A stretch of DNA of 64,000 bases from JADCCX01 sp031373545 (GCA_031373545.1 JANMMT010000010.1:1-64000), one strand, 5' to 3'; positions 9,325 through 16,893 are shown, counted from the stretch's first letter. Notes: generated from the sequence alone by a model not told the origin. Translations and numbers: made by a program.

Positions 9325-9998
9325 TGGTGTCCCTGCAGCTCAACGGCGAGATGGTCATGCTCGATCACCACGGCAGTCTGTGGTGGCCTGCGCAGCGCAT
9401 GCTAGTTGTGGCCGACATGCACCTGGAAAAGGGCTCGTTCTTTGCGGCGCAGGGGCAGATGCTGCCCCCCTACGACAGCGCCGCGACGCTCGCGAAGCTG
9501 GGCGCATTGGTGACGCGGCTGCGCCCAGCCTGTCTCGTGGCTCTGGGCGACAGCTTTCATGACATGCGTGCCGGAGAGAGGCTTGATCCCGCGCTGCGCG
9601 CCACTCTGCAAGCGATGGCATCGCCATTGCGCATGGTCTGGATCGCCGGCAATCATGACCCGCACTTGCCCGCGGATTTGCCCGGCGAGCGAAGCGATGT
9701 GCTGGCCGCTGGAGCGCTCACCTTGCGCCACGAGCCGCAGCCGGGTGCACAGCCGGGGGAGGTCGCCGGGCACCTGCACCCCGTTGCCAAAGTCTCCAAC
9801 ACCAAGGGGCGGGTGCGGGCGCGGGCCTTCATCAGCGACGGGGCCCGGCTGATCCTGCCCGCCTTCGGTGCTTATGCCGGCGGACTGAGCTGCCGCGACA
9901 ACGCCATTTCCAGCTTGTTTCCCGCTTCCGCCATGACAGCCTACGTGTGTGGGCGCACGCGGGTTTTCGCCGTGGGGGAAGCGCAGATCTGCCTTTGA
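9324..9998 (+). CDS. pdeM: Ligase-associated metallophosphoesterase PdeM
   Basis: A 224-residue calcineurin-like phosphoesterase. All metal-binding motifs are in place: D31-x-H33 (VADMHLEKG), GD at 75-76 (LGDSFHD), GNHD at 109-112 and GHLH at 149-152. The VADMHLEKGSFFA sequence and length are characteristic of PdeM of the ligase-associated DNA damage response cluster, thought to process DNA ends before ligation. The start ATG shares its A with the stop codon of the helicase gene (TAATG), so the two are co-translated. No ligase or exonuclease gene follows; the next gene is on the other strand. Confidence 0.9.
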   Translation: MVSLQLNGEMVMLDHHGSLWWPAQRMLVVADMHLEKGSFFAAQGQMLPPYDSAATLAKLGALVTRLRPACLVALGDSFHDMRAGERLDPALRATLQAMASPLRMVWIAGNHDPHLPADLPGERSDVLAAGALTLRHEPQPGAQPGEVAGHLHPVAKVSNTKGRVRARAFISDGARLILPAFGAYAGGLSCRDNAISSLFPASAMTAYVCGRTRVFAVGEAQICL

Positions 9999-9999
9999 C

Positions 10000-10016
10000 G
10001 GCCGGCGTTACCGGCC
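10000..10016. terminator. Short hairpin between convergent pdeM and DUF3429 genes
   Basis: Perfect six-base stem GGCCGG / CCGGCC with loop CGTTA, overlapping the last codons of the minus-strand gene. It lies exactly between convergent stops but has no T-run, so intrinsic termination is uncertain. Confidence 0.35.
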
Positions 10017-10454
10017 AAGCCCGGCAATCGCGCCCATCAACGACAGCACCACCACGGCCGTGAGAAGGCGGCGCAGCCGCACATACCAGTGCGGCACGCC
10101 AATCCGTGGCATCTGCTCATCCGCCAGCCAGAGCAGAACGAACAGCACAGGTAACAGAATGAGCCCGAGCAGCGAGGGCGGCAGCAACAGCAGCCACGCC
10201 ACCACTGCAGGCACCACGGAGAGAAGCATGGCACGCGCCTGCAAGCCCTCATCCGCAATGCGCAATGCGAAGCCCCACCGCACGCCGCCCAGGAAAGACA
10301 GGATGACGGCGCCGTATGCGAGCAGCGCCATGACGGGATCACTCAGCACGGGCACGCGCACGCCGGTCAGGATCGCCAGCGCGCAGAGCACGAACGGCAC
10401 CAGACCTCCAAGACCCAGCACCAGCGCGCTGCGCGGTATGCGATGTTCATCCAT
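10008..10454 (-). CDS. DUF3429 membrane protein
   Basis: A 148-residue inner-membrane protein with about four hydrophobic helices (near residues 9-30, 37-58, 67-100 and 128-145) and the family signature GAVILSFLGGVRWGFAL. DUF3429 proteins are small polytopic proteins of unknown function common in proteobacteria. The ATG giving MDEHRIPR is chosen because GGGAG lies 8 bases upstream; an earlier ATG 12 codons upstream has no comparable site. It points towards pdeM and is separated from the TIGR02186 gene by a 64-base gap that contains no obvious promoter. Confidence 0.8.
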   Translation of the reverse strand: MDEHRIPRSALVLGLGGLVPFVLCALAILTGVRVPVLSDPVMALLAYGAVILSFLGGVRWGFALRIADEGLQARAMLLSVVPAVVAWLLLLPPSLLGLILLPVLFVLLWLADEQMPRIGVPHWYVRLRRLLTAVVVLSLMGAIAGLGR

Positions 10455-10518
10455 GCGTGCAACTCCCATCAGGGCCAGATGGCATGTCAACTGCAGCCGG
10501 AATGCTGCCTGTCATGCC

Positions 10519-11295
10519 CTATTCCCGGCGGAAGGCGTAATTCGCCAGCCAGCCTCCCGCAAGTGCGATCATCACGGCAAACAGCCCATAGAGCCATGGA
10601 TTGCTGAACGCCGCGATCGCCATGCGCGCCTCGAACCCAGTTTTCACAACCTCGAAATCGCTTTTTTCGGTGGAAAGCGGCGCTCCGTCGGCAAAGAGCG
10701 TGACGATCGCCTCATAATTGCCCAGCGGGGCCGTGGCCGGCAGGGAGATTGCGGCGCGAAACAGGCCGGGGGCCAGAAACACCACATCGCGCTCGTTCTG
10801 CTGAAACAACCGCGTTTGCGACTTGATTCGGATCAGCGCCTCGTGAAACGCGGCCGTGTCCTGCGCCGACATGCCCACTGTGCCGCCCCGCGCCCGCACC
10901 ATCCGTTGCAAGCCGATCTGGAAACGATCCCGCAGCGGCTCGCTTGTCACTTCCGCCAGCGGCCGAGAGGACAGCACAGCGTAATATCCCGGCATGTCGA
11001 TGAACTTCATCTGGGGGCCGTTCACCCAGATCGGCCCCGTGCGCTCCTTCTCGCGCACCACCAGCGAGCCGGACGGGCCGCGCACCGTGATCAGAACATC
11101 ATAGGGACCCGCCCGCGAGACGCTGATGGAATCACGCTCGATCGCGCCAAACAGCACCAGTTCCGCACCGGTGTAACTGGATGTGATCAGCACGCGGGAA
11201 GCGGAAATGGAGGTGATCAGCCGCTCGGCCGCCGCCGGGCCTGCTGCGGGCAGCACGAAAAGGCAGAGCACTGCGAGACGCGCCAGCCCCATCAT
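10519..11295 (-). CDS. TIGR02186 family exported, membrane-anchored protein
   Basis: A 258-residue protein with an N-terminal signal peptide (hydrophobic run LARLAVLCLFVLP, cleavage near AAAE at 24) and a C-terminal transmembrane helix (WLYGLFAVMIALAGGWL, about 234-252) followed by a basic tail, so most of the chain is periplasmic and tethered. The motif ITSSYTGAELVLFGAI near residue 38-54 identifies the alphaproteobacterial TIGR02186 (Alph_Pro_TM) family. Its gene overlaps the 3' end of the TauE/SafE permease gene by four bases (ATGA), and the two families are habitually paired, suggesting the periplasmic protein helps the permease. Substrate not established. Confidence 0.85.
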   Translation of the reverse strand: MMGLARLAVLCLFVLPAAGPAAAERLITSISASRVLITSSYTGAELVLFGAIERDSISVSRAGPYDVLITVRGPSGSLVVREKERTGPIWVNGPQMKFIDMPGYYAVLSSRPLAEVTSEPLRDRFQIGLQRMVRARGGTVGMSAQDTAAFHEALIRIKSQTRLFQQNERDVVFLAPGLFRAAISLPATAPLGNYEAIVTLFADGAPLSTEKSDFEVVKTGFEARMAIAAFSNPWLYGLFAVMIALAGGWLANYAFRRE

Positions 11296-12212
11296 GCCCG
11301 CCCATCCCCCGGTGTGATCGAAAAGAGCTCCGCCGGTGTGAAGCCGAGTTCCATGGCAAAGCGCACGGCCACGCCGAAGACCAGCACCGCGAGCAGCAGG
11401 CGAAAATGCTCGCCCTTGAGATTCACCCCCGCACGCGCGCCGAATTGCGCACCGATCACACTGCCGACGATCAGGATCAGCGCCAGCACCAGATCAACGG
11501 ATTGGTTGGTCACAGCATGCAGCAGCGTGGCCGCGATCATGGTGAAGAGGATTTGCAGGAGCGACGTGCCCACCACCATGGCAGCCGGGACACGCAGCAC
11601 GTAAATCAGCACCGGCACCACGATGAACCCGCCGCCGATGCCCAGCACCGAGCCCGCAAAGCCGATGAACAGCCCCAGCAGCAGCACGGGCACGATGCTC
11701 ACCGTCAGGCCAGAGCGGGGAAAATGCACCGGCCACGGCAGGCCGGCGAAAGGCGGCTGCTTCGGGCCGGCGGCGGCCTTCCTGAGGCGTTTGGGAAAGA
11801 ATGTGGCGCGCAGGCTCTCGATCAGCATCAGGCCGCCCACGCTGCCCAGCAACGCCACATACGAGACCACCAGCACCAGCTCGAAGTAGCCCGCGCGGCG
11901 CATGGCGTTGAAAAACAGCACGCCCAGCACCGTGCCCGCGAGGCCGCCGCCGACCAGCACGCTCGCCAGCTTGGTGTCGAGTGCACTCCGCCGCCAGTAG
12001 GACAGCATGGAGGTCATGGAGGCCGCGGCAATTTGGGGTGCGCCCGTCGCCACCGCCACGGCGGGCGGCACGCCGACGAACACCAGCAGCGGCGTCATCA
12101 GGACCCCGCCGCCCACGCCGAACATGCCGGAGATGAAGCCCACGGCCGCAGCCATGCCCAGCATCAGAAAAATGCTGACCGGCAACTCGGCAATGGGCAG
12201 GTAAATCTGCAC
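11292..12212 (-). CDS. TauE/SafE family sulfite/sulfonate exporter-like permease
   Basis: A 306-residue permease with eight predicted transmembrane helices arranged as two related halves. Each half carries the family motif: GFISGMFGVGGGVLMTPLLVFVG-type in the first and FAGSVLGIGGGFIVVPVL-type in the second. A long cytoplasmic loop (KRLRKAAAGPKQPP) joins the halves. Family members move sulfite, sulfoacetate or other small organic anions, driven by ion gradients. It is the first gene of a two-gene operon with the TIGR02186 protein. There is no sulfur-metabolism gene nearby to indicate its substrate. Confidence 0.9.
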   Translation of the reverse strand: MQIYLPIAELPVSIFLMLGMAAAVGFISGMFGVGGGVLMTPLLVFVGVPPAVAVATGAPQIAAASMTSMLSYWRRSALDTKLASVLVGGGLAGTVLGVLFFNAMRRAGYFELVLVVSYVALLGSVGGLMLIESLRATFFPKRLRKAAAGPKQPPFAGLPWPVHFPRSGLTVSIVPVLLLGLFIGFAGSVLGIGGGFIVVPVLIYVLRVPAAMVVGTSLLQILFTMIAATLLHAVTNQSVDLVLALILIVGSVIGAQFGARAGVNLKGEHFRLLLAVLVFGVAVRFAMELGFTPAELFSITPGDGRA

Positions 12213-12323
12213 GTATCTGGCCCTGTGAACCCTGCTGATCGTTCAACCAGTCACGGGGGCGGGCGGCAACCGCTAATGTGAAGCAAGGTTTAAACGCGAA
12301 GCCTGCATTGCAGGAGCAGCGCA

Positions 12324-12351
12324 TTTATTGTACGCAATCAAGTACAATAAA
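12324..12351. promoter_or_regulatory. Perfect inverted repeat, likely YefM operator
   Basis: TTTATTGTAC (12324-12333) and GTACAATAAA (12342-12351) form a perfect 10-base inverted repeat with an 8-base spacer, ending 11 bases before the yefM start. The halves carry TGTAC/GTACA, close to the TGTACA core reported for YefM-YoeB operators, so autorepression is likely. Confidence 0.75.
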
Positions 12352-12362
12352 AGGACGTTGTC

Positions 12363-12632
12363 ATGAGCCATGTTTCCCTGTCGGATTTTCGCGCCAACAT
12401 CGCCAGCCACCTCGACAAGCTGGAGCAGGACCGTGACCACCTCGTTGTCATGCGCCAGGGCCACGAGCCCGTGGTGGTGCTGCCCCTCAAGGATTGGCAG
12501 GGCATGGAGGAGACGCTGTATCTGCTGAGCACCAAGGCGAACCGCGATATGTTGGCAAGGTCAATTGCAGAGCTTAATGCAGGTCAGATCGTCGAGATTG
12601 ATCCCGAAACCATGCAACCCCTGCCGCGATGA
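12363..12632 (+). CDS. yefM: YefM/Phd-family antitoxin
   Basis: An 89-residue Phd/YefM antitoxin. The N-terminal DNA-binding and dimerisation domain shows the family pattern VSLSDFRANIASHLDKLEQ then HLVVMRQGHEPVVVLPLKDW (residues 4-50); the acidic, flexible C-terminus (residues 60-89) would wrap the toxin. It represses its own promoter, probably through the perfect inverted repeat just upstream, and AAAGGA supplies a ribosome-binding site 6-8 bases before ATG. The stop overlaps the toxin start as ATGA, ensuring coupled synthesis. The pair is on the opposite strand to the flanking genes, and base composition is ordinary for this genome. Confidence 0.9.
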   Translation: MSHVSLSDFRANIASHLDKLEQDRDHLVVMRQGHEPVVVLPLKDWQGMEETLYLLSTKANRDMLARSIAELNAGQIVEIDPETMQPLPR

Positions 12633-12895
12633 AAATCACCTTCTCACGCGAGGCTTTTGAGCATTACCTTCATTGGCAACAGGCAGATGCGAAAATGCTT
12701 TCGCGCATCAATGATCTGCTCATTGCCACTATGCGCCAGCCCTTCACAGGCATCGGCAAACCTGAGCCGCTGCGCAACGAACTCTCAGGCTTCTGGTCAC
12801 GGCGCATCACGCAGGAGCATCGTCTCATTTACCGCGTGACTGGCAAGGGGAATGAGCAGACGCTGGAAGTGGCTGCGTGCCGTTTTCATTATTGA
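12629..12895 (+). CDS. yoeB: YoeB-family mRNA interferase toxin
   Basis: An 88-residue RelE-fold toxin of the Txe/YoeB branch. The catalytic residues known from E. coli YoeB are all present: E46 (KPEPL), R65 (TQEHR) and the C-terminal H87-Y88 (CRFHY), with the signature SGFWSRRITQEHRLIY at 53-68. A four-residue longer loop (TGKGNEQ) separates the last two strands compared with the E. coli protein. It cleaves translated mRNA in the ribosomal A site and is neutralised by the antitoxin encoded just upstream. The gene looks intact and active. A second, degenerate copy of its 3' end lies beyond a dispersed repeat about 230 bases downstream. Confidence 0.92.
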   Translation: MKITFSREAFEHYLHWQQADAKMLSRINDLLIATMRQPFTGIGKPEPLRNELSGFWSRRITQEHRLIYRVTGKGNEQTLEVAACRFHY

Positions 12896-12961
12896 GGGGT
12901 GGTGAGGCTGCCGCGCGCCATCCTTCCTTGCATCCATTGATCTGAGCTGCGCCCCGTGCGG

Positions 12962-13110
12962 CTCCCTCCTCTCCCTTGGGAGAGGATGTCCGCCGGATGG
13001 CGGACAGGTGAGGGTATAGCACTGGTGGTTGGAAACTCTCACCGAACTGCGGGGATTCTCCCTCATCCGATCGGCTCCGCCGACCACCTTCTCCCAAAGG
13101 AGAAGGGGAG
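12962..13110. repeat. REP-like dispersed repeat, copy 2
   Basis: Two facing halves. The first holds CTCCCTTGGGAGAGGATGTC then CCGCC/GGCGG and GGTGAGGG; the second holds CCCTCATCCGATCGG, CCACCTTCTCCC and GGAGAAGGGGAG. It separates the intact yoeB end from a degenerate second copy of that end. Confidence 0.8.
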
Positions 13111-13123
13111 TATATGGGCCAAA

Positions 13124-13196
13124 CTCATTTGATTGGACGCAGCGCGTGACGATGGCTTCAAGGATTGAAGTAGCTGCGTGCTGGTTTCAGTATTGA
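13124..13196 (+). pseudogene. Remnant of a yoeB 3' end
   Basis: Reading from 13140, the frame gives QRVTMASRIEVAACWFQY then a stop, matching the end of the intact toxin (YRVT...LEVAACRFHY, stop). At the DNA level CTCATTT and CGCGTGAC are shared but separated here by an extra ATTGGACGCAG-type insertion that shifts the upstream frame, and the catalytic His-Tyr has become Gln-Tyr. The shared sequence runs on past the stop (TATTGAGGGG). It has no start codon and cannot encode a working toxin. Confidence 0.75.
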
Positions 13197-13250
13197 GGGG
13201 CCACCTGTCCCGCCGTCATGGCGAAGAGGTATTTCTGCAATTAGTATCAT

Positions 13251-13294
13251 GTCCCCGTAATACCCCGTAATACCCCCGTAATACCGTAATACCC
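13251..13294. repeat. Short tandem array of CCCCGTAATA units
   Basis: Four near-identical 10-11-base units (GTCCCCGTAATA, CCCCGTAATA, CCCCCGTAATA, CCGTAATA) in a row. A similar array is at 44221-44281. In both places the array lies between a toxin-antitoxin pair and an AT-richer gene on the opposite strand. Confidence 0.75.
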
Positions 13295-13388
13295 GTTTGT
13301 GTTAGACTCACAGCTTGCTCATTATTTGCTCGTCATCCTCCAAGTTTCTTAGTTCAGAACCTATTCTTTTTGAAACATTAGAATATGT

Positions 13389-13865
13389 CTAACCAAATTC
13401 TTGCATTAAACGAGTTGCATTGACTTCTGAATCAGCCAAAATAATTGCAGCAGCACGATCTTTCATCGTGGAGATCATCGTACGAATTTGTTCATCTCGT
13501 ACTCTGACATAAATTTTTGAAACATTTACCTGTGAGTTAAAAAGTCCCTCATCATCAGCACTAGAAAGTAAGCCCGATCCATAACACTTTCCGGACCGCG
13601 CCTGCAAGAGGTCGTCATGTTGGGATTTTCCAACAAAACGAACATACTTCGCAAGTTCATCTTGAAGTGAAATCAGAATCTCACGCTGTGATTCAATACG
13701 CTTAACTCGCAAGTCATCCAGTCGTTTTTCTATTCGCAACTTTGTTTCTGCCTTTACCCTTCTTGCTTCCCCAAAATGAGTATTAATCATCGTCATGAGC
13801 GAACCAACTAATAACGAAATAACAGGTAATATTTTGTCGAAATTTTGCTTGAGAAAATCAATCAT
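13389..13865 (-). CDS. Orphan AT-richer membrane-anchored coiled-coil protein
   Basis: A 158-residue protein of unknown function. An N-terminal hydrophobic helix (ILPVISLLVGSLMTMI, residues 12-27) anchors it; residues 30-75 are a highly charged coiled coil (RRVKAETKLRIEKRLDDLRVKRIESQ), and the rest is mixed. The base composition is visibly lower in GC than the neighbours (25 G/C in the 60 bases 13441-13500), with A/T-ending codons, which points to recent acquisition. It sits 29 bases before the gyrB stop on the same strand and convergent to the toxin-antitoxin pair. No family recognised; small membrane-anchored coiled-coil proteins of this build occur among accessory and defence genes, but there is no direct evidence of that here. 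Confidence 0.6.
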   Translation of the reverse strand: MIDFLKQNFDKILPVISLLVGSLMTMINTHFGEARRVKAETKLRIEKRLDDLRVKRIESQREILISLQDELAKYVRFVGKSQHDDLLQARSGKCYGSGLLSSADDEGLFNSQVNVSKIYVRVRDEQIRTMISTMKDRAAAIILADSEVNATRLMQEFG

Positions 13866-13894
13866 TTAATTTCACCATTTTGAAGTGAAAAAAC

Positions 13895-16339
13895 TCACAC
13901 ATCCAAATTCGCCACACTCAGCGCATTCGTCTGAATAAACTCGCGCCTCGGCTCCACCACGTCGCCCATGAGCTTGACGAAGAGGTCATCGGCCTCATCG
14001 ACCTCCTTGATCTTCACCTGCAACAGCGAGCGCGCGTCGCGGTCGAGCGTGGTTTCCCAGAGCTGGCTGGGGTTCATTTCTCCCAGGCCTTTGTAGCGTT
14101 GCAGGCGCATGCCATCGTTGCCCGCCTGCTTCACGGCCTCGAACAGTGACACGGGGCCGAACACCGGGTGGTCCTTGCCGCGTCGGTTGAGGATGGCGGG
14201 TTTGGCATAGGACTCCAGCAGCGAACCCGCACGTTCGTGTAGCTTGCGCGCATCCGCCGTGGCCAGCAACTGATGGTCGAGCTGCACGGTCTGCGTGACG
14301 CCCCGCACGGTGCGGCGCAGCACCCAGCCGCCGTCCAGCGACTCGCCCTGCCAGCCCCGCTCGAATTCATCGGCAATGCCATCGAGACGCGCGGCGATGC
14401 GGGCCGCTATGGCACCCGAGTCTGGGCTGTTCGGCAGTTCAGGGCTCAGCGCACCCGCCACGGCGGCCTGTTCCACCACGCGGCGGTCATAGCGCGAGTG
14501 AAGTCCGTTCAGCACTGTGCGCACAAGGCGCGCTTCATCCAGCAACCCGCGCAAATCCGGGCCGGAGCGATCACCATTCGCGGCGCGCAGCACTGCGCCT
14601 TCGACGCCGGCGTCGATCAGATAATCCTCCAGCGCGCGCTCATCCTTGAGGTAGGTCTCGGATTTGCCCTTGGCCGCCTTGTAGAGCGGCGGCTGCGCGA
14701 TGAAGATATGCCCGCGCTCGAACAAGGCTGGCATCTGGCGGAAGAAGAAGGTGAGCAGCAGCGTGCGGATATGCGCGCCGTCCACGTCAGCATCGGTCAT
14801 GATGATGATCTTGTGGTAGCGCAGCTTGTCCGGGTTGAACTCCTCGCGGCCGATGCCGGTGCCCAGCGCCGTGATCAGCGTGCCGATTTCCTGACTGCCC
14901 AGCATCTTGTCGAAGCGCGCGCGCTCCACGTTGAGGATCTTGCCGCGCAGAGGCAGCACGGCCTGAAACTCGCGGTTGCGGCCCTGCTTGGCGGAGCCAC
15001 CGGCGGAGTCGCCCTCGACCAGAAACAGCTCGGATTTGGCCGGATCGCGCTCCTGGCAATCGGCCAGCTTGCCGGGCAGGGAGGCGATGTCGAGCACGCC
15101 CTTGCGGCGGGTGAGCTCGCGCGCCTTGCGGGCGGCCTCACGGGCGGCGGCGGCCTCCACCACTTTGCTGACGATCAGCTTGGCTTCGGTCGGGTGCTCT
15201 TCAAACCATGTGGCCAGGCGCTCGTTGAGCAGGCCTTCCACCACCGGACGCACCTCGGAGGAGACAAGCTTGTCCTTGGTCTGGCTGGAGAACTTCGGGT
15301 CCGGCACCTTCACCGAGACGATGGCGGTGAGGCCCTCGCGGCAATCATCGCCCGTGAGTTCGACCTTCTCCTTCTTGGCGATGCCGGAGCGCTCAGCATA
15401 ACCATTGACCTGGCGCGTGAGTGCGCCGCGAAAGCCCGCGAGGTGGGTGCCGCCGTCGCGCTGGGGAATGTTGTTGGTGAAGCACAGCACGCTCTCGTGG
15501 TAGCTGTCGTTCCACCACAGCGCGACCTCGATGCCGATGCCGCTCTCGCCGCTGTCATCCTGCGAGCGCATGACCATGACGGGCATCTTGAGCAGAGGAG
15601 TCTTGGCACGGTCGAGATAGCGCACAAAAGCCTCCAGCCCGCCCTCGTAGAACAGCTCTTCCACCCGGTTTTCACCGTGCCGGCGGTCCGTGAGCACAAT
15701 GCGCACGCCGGAGTTGAGGAAGGCAAGCTCACGCAGGCGGTGCTCCACCGTCTTGTAATCGAATTCGACATTGGTGAAGGTCTGTGTCGAAGGCAGAAAC
15801 GTCACCTCCGTACCGCGCTGGCCGTTGCCGGGGCCCACAACCTTCAGCGGCGACACCGCCTCGCCGTGGCTGAACTCCATGGCGTGCTCCTGGTCGTTGC
15901 GCCAGATGCGCAGGCGCAGCATGGAGGACAGCGCATTGACCACCGACACACCCACACCGTGCAGGCCGCCCGAAACCTTATAGGAATTCTGGTCGAATTT
16001 GCCGCCGGCATGCAGCTGGGTCATGATGACCTCGGCGGCCGAGACGCCCTCTTCGTGCATGTCGACCGGAATGCCACGTCCGTTGTCGGTCACGGTGACG
16101 GAGGCATCCTCGTTGAGGGTCACGGTCACGAGCGTGGCGTGGCCCGCCAGCGCTTCATCGATGGCGTTGTCCACCACCTCGTAGATCATGTGGTGCAGAC
16201 CTGAGCCATCATCGGTGTCACCGATGTACATGCCGGGGCGCTTGCGCACGGCATCCAGGCCCTTGAGAACCTTGATGGAATCCGCGCCATAAGCGTTGAT
16301 GTCGCCGGTGTCGGGCGCAGCAGGAACAGGTTCGGCCAT
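13895..16339 (-). CDS. gyrB: DNA gyrase subunit B
   Basis: An 814-residue type IIA topoisomerase subunit supplying ATP-driven strand passage with GyrA. The GHKL ATPase domain is at 20-230 (EVVDNAIDEA with the catalytic Glu, DNGRGIP, GGLHGVGVSVVNALS), the transducer domain follows (KEKVELTGDDCREGL), and the TOPRIM domain begins at EGDSAGGSAKQGRNR near 450 with metal residues in DADVDGAHIRTLLL near 525. The Gram-negative insertion of about 165 residues lies between TOPRIM and the C-terminal QRYKGLGEMNPSQLWETT block. It is apparently monocistronic or followed only by the orphan AT-richer gene. No alteration of the quinolone- or coumarin-determining motifs was assessed. Confidence 0.97.
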   Translation of the reverse strand: MAEPVPAAPDTGDINAYGADSIKVLKGLDAVRKRPGMYIGDTDDGSGLHHMIYEVVDNAIDEALAGHATLVTVTLNEDASVTVTDNGRGIPVDMHEEGVSAAEVIMTQLHAGGKFDQNSYKVSGGLHGVGVSVVNALSSMLRLRIWRNDQEHAMEFSHGEAVSPLKVVGPGNGQRGTEVTFLPSTQTFTNVEFDYKTVEHRLRELAFLNSGVRIVLTDRRHGENRVEELFYEGGLEAFVRYLDRAKTPLLKMPVMVMRSQDDSGESGIGIEVALWWNDSYHESVLCFTNNIPQRDGGTHLAGFRGALTRQVNGYAERSGIAKKEKVELTGDDCREGLTAIVSVKVPDPKFSSQTKDKLVSSEVRPVVEGLLNERLATWFEEHPTEAKLIVSKVVEAAAAREAARKARELTRRKGVLDIASLPGKLADCQERDPAKSELFLVEGDSAGGSAKQGRNREFQAVLPLRGKILNVERARFDKMLGSQEIGTLITALGTGIGREEFNPDKLRYHKIIIMTDADVDGAHIRTLLLTFFFRQMPALFERGHIFIAQPPLYKAAKGKSETYLKDERALEDYLIDAGVEGAVLRAANGDRSGPDLRGLLDEARLVRTVLNGLHSRYDRRVVEQAAVAGALSPELPNSPDSGAIAARIAARLDGIADEFERGWQGESLDGGWVLRRTVRGVTQTVQLDHQLLATADARKLHERAGSLLESYAKPAILNRRGKDHPVFGPVSLFEAVKQAGNDGMRLQRYKGLGEMNPSQLWETTLDRDARSLLQVKIKEVDEADDLFVKLMGDVVEPRREFIQTNALSVANLDV

Positions 16340-16418
16340 GATGATGATTACGCTCTCGGCTCAGTCGATTCGTCTGAGGCCGAATATAGGCGTTCGCCGC
16401 ACCAAAAGCACGCTTTTA

Positions 16419-16467
16419 GAGCATGTCGCAGAAAAGTGTGGAGCGGTTTTCCGAAAACGACATGCTC
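16419..16467. repeat. Rhizobiales-type palindromic repeat unit
   Basis: GAGCATGTCG (16419-16428) and CGACATGCTC (16458-16467) are perfect reverse complements around a 29-base centre containing AAAAGTG and CGGTTTTCCG. From memory, units of this exact pattern are scattered through intergenic regions of many Hyphomicrobiales genomes. Confidence 0.8.
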
Positions 16468-16488
16468 CAGCTTCTTGAAACTGACCGG

Positions 16489-16848
16489 TTATTCGCAGAC
16501 GCGCACACTACGGTGCGTGTAGGTGTATTGGTCAAGCCACACCGTGCGCCGCTCCATGCGGCAGCTCGGCACATACTCATAAACCGGCTCGGGCTGCACA
16601 TAGACGGGCGCGGGTGCGGCCACCGGCGGATAATAGACGTTGGGCCGGCCCGAATTGACGATGGCCCCCGCGGCCAGGCCGCCCACGAGGCCGCCCAGAA
16701 CGCCGCCGGCAATGGCTGCGCCCGCATCATTGCGCGGCCGCGGGTAATAATACTGCGCCTCAGCGGAGGCGAGCGGCAGACTTGAGAGAAGGGCGGCGGC
16801 AGCCAAGGTCAGCGCGCCTGTGCGAAGGGTGGGGCGGGTCATGCGCAT
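16489..16848 (-). CDS. Small exported protein with glycine-zipper segment
   Basis: A 119-residue exported protein of unknown function. A Sec signal peptide occupies residues 1-31 (hydrophobic LTLAAAALLSSLPLASA, cleavage before EAQ or QYY). The mature part has a Gly/Ala zipper stretch (AGAAIAGGVLGGLVGGLAAGAIV, about 41-64) that could span or insert in the outer membrane, a Pro/Tyr/Val-rich linker (PVAAPAPVYVQPEPVYEYVP), and a C-terminal pair of cysteines (C97, C118) in SCRMERRTVWL and VRVCE that could form a disulphide. The start is supported by GGAGA five bases upstream. A CtrA-like box lies about 45 bases upstream. Confidence 0.75.
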   Translation of the reverse strand: MRMTRPTLRTGALTLAAAALLSSLPLASAEAQYYYPRPRNDAGAAIAGGVLGGLVGGLAAGAIVNSGRPNVYYPPVAAPAPVYVQPEPVYEYVPSCRMERRTVWLDQYTYTHRSVRVCE

Positions 16849-16893
16849 GGTCTCCAGGTTCCAAATCGATGCCGCGATTATCGCCTGCCCCGA

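Noticed and set aside
9949..11604. Plus-strand ORF of 551 codons across DUF3429, TIGR02186 and TauE genes
   Set aside because: Starts inside pdeM, covers three well-supported minus-strand genes and has a Ser/Thr/Arg/His-rich random composition.
13251..13294. CRISPR array
   Set aside because: Units are only 10-11 bases with no spacers of constant length, and no cas genes are nearby.
14273..16204. Long plus-strand ORF opposite gyrB
   Set aside because: A 643-codon open frame with no ribosome-binding site, fully antisense to gyrB; His/Arg/Ala-rich composition typical of a shadow frame in high-GC DNA.
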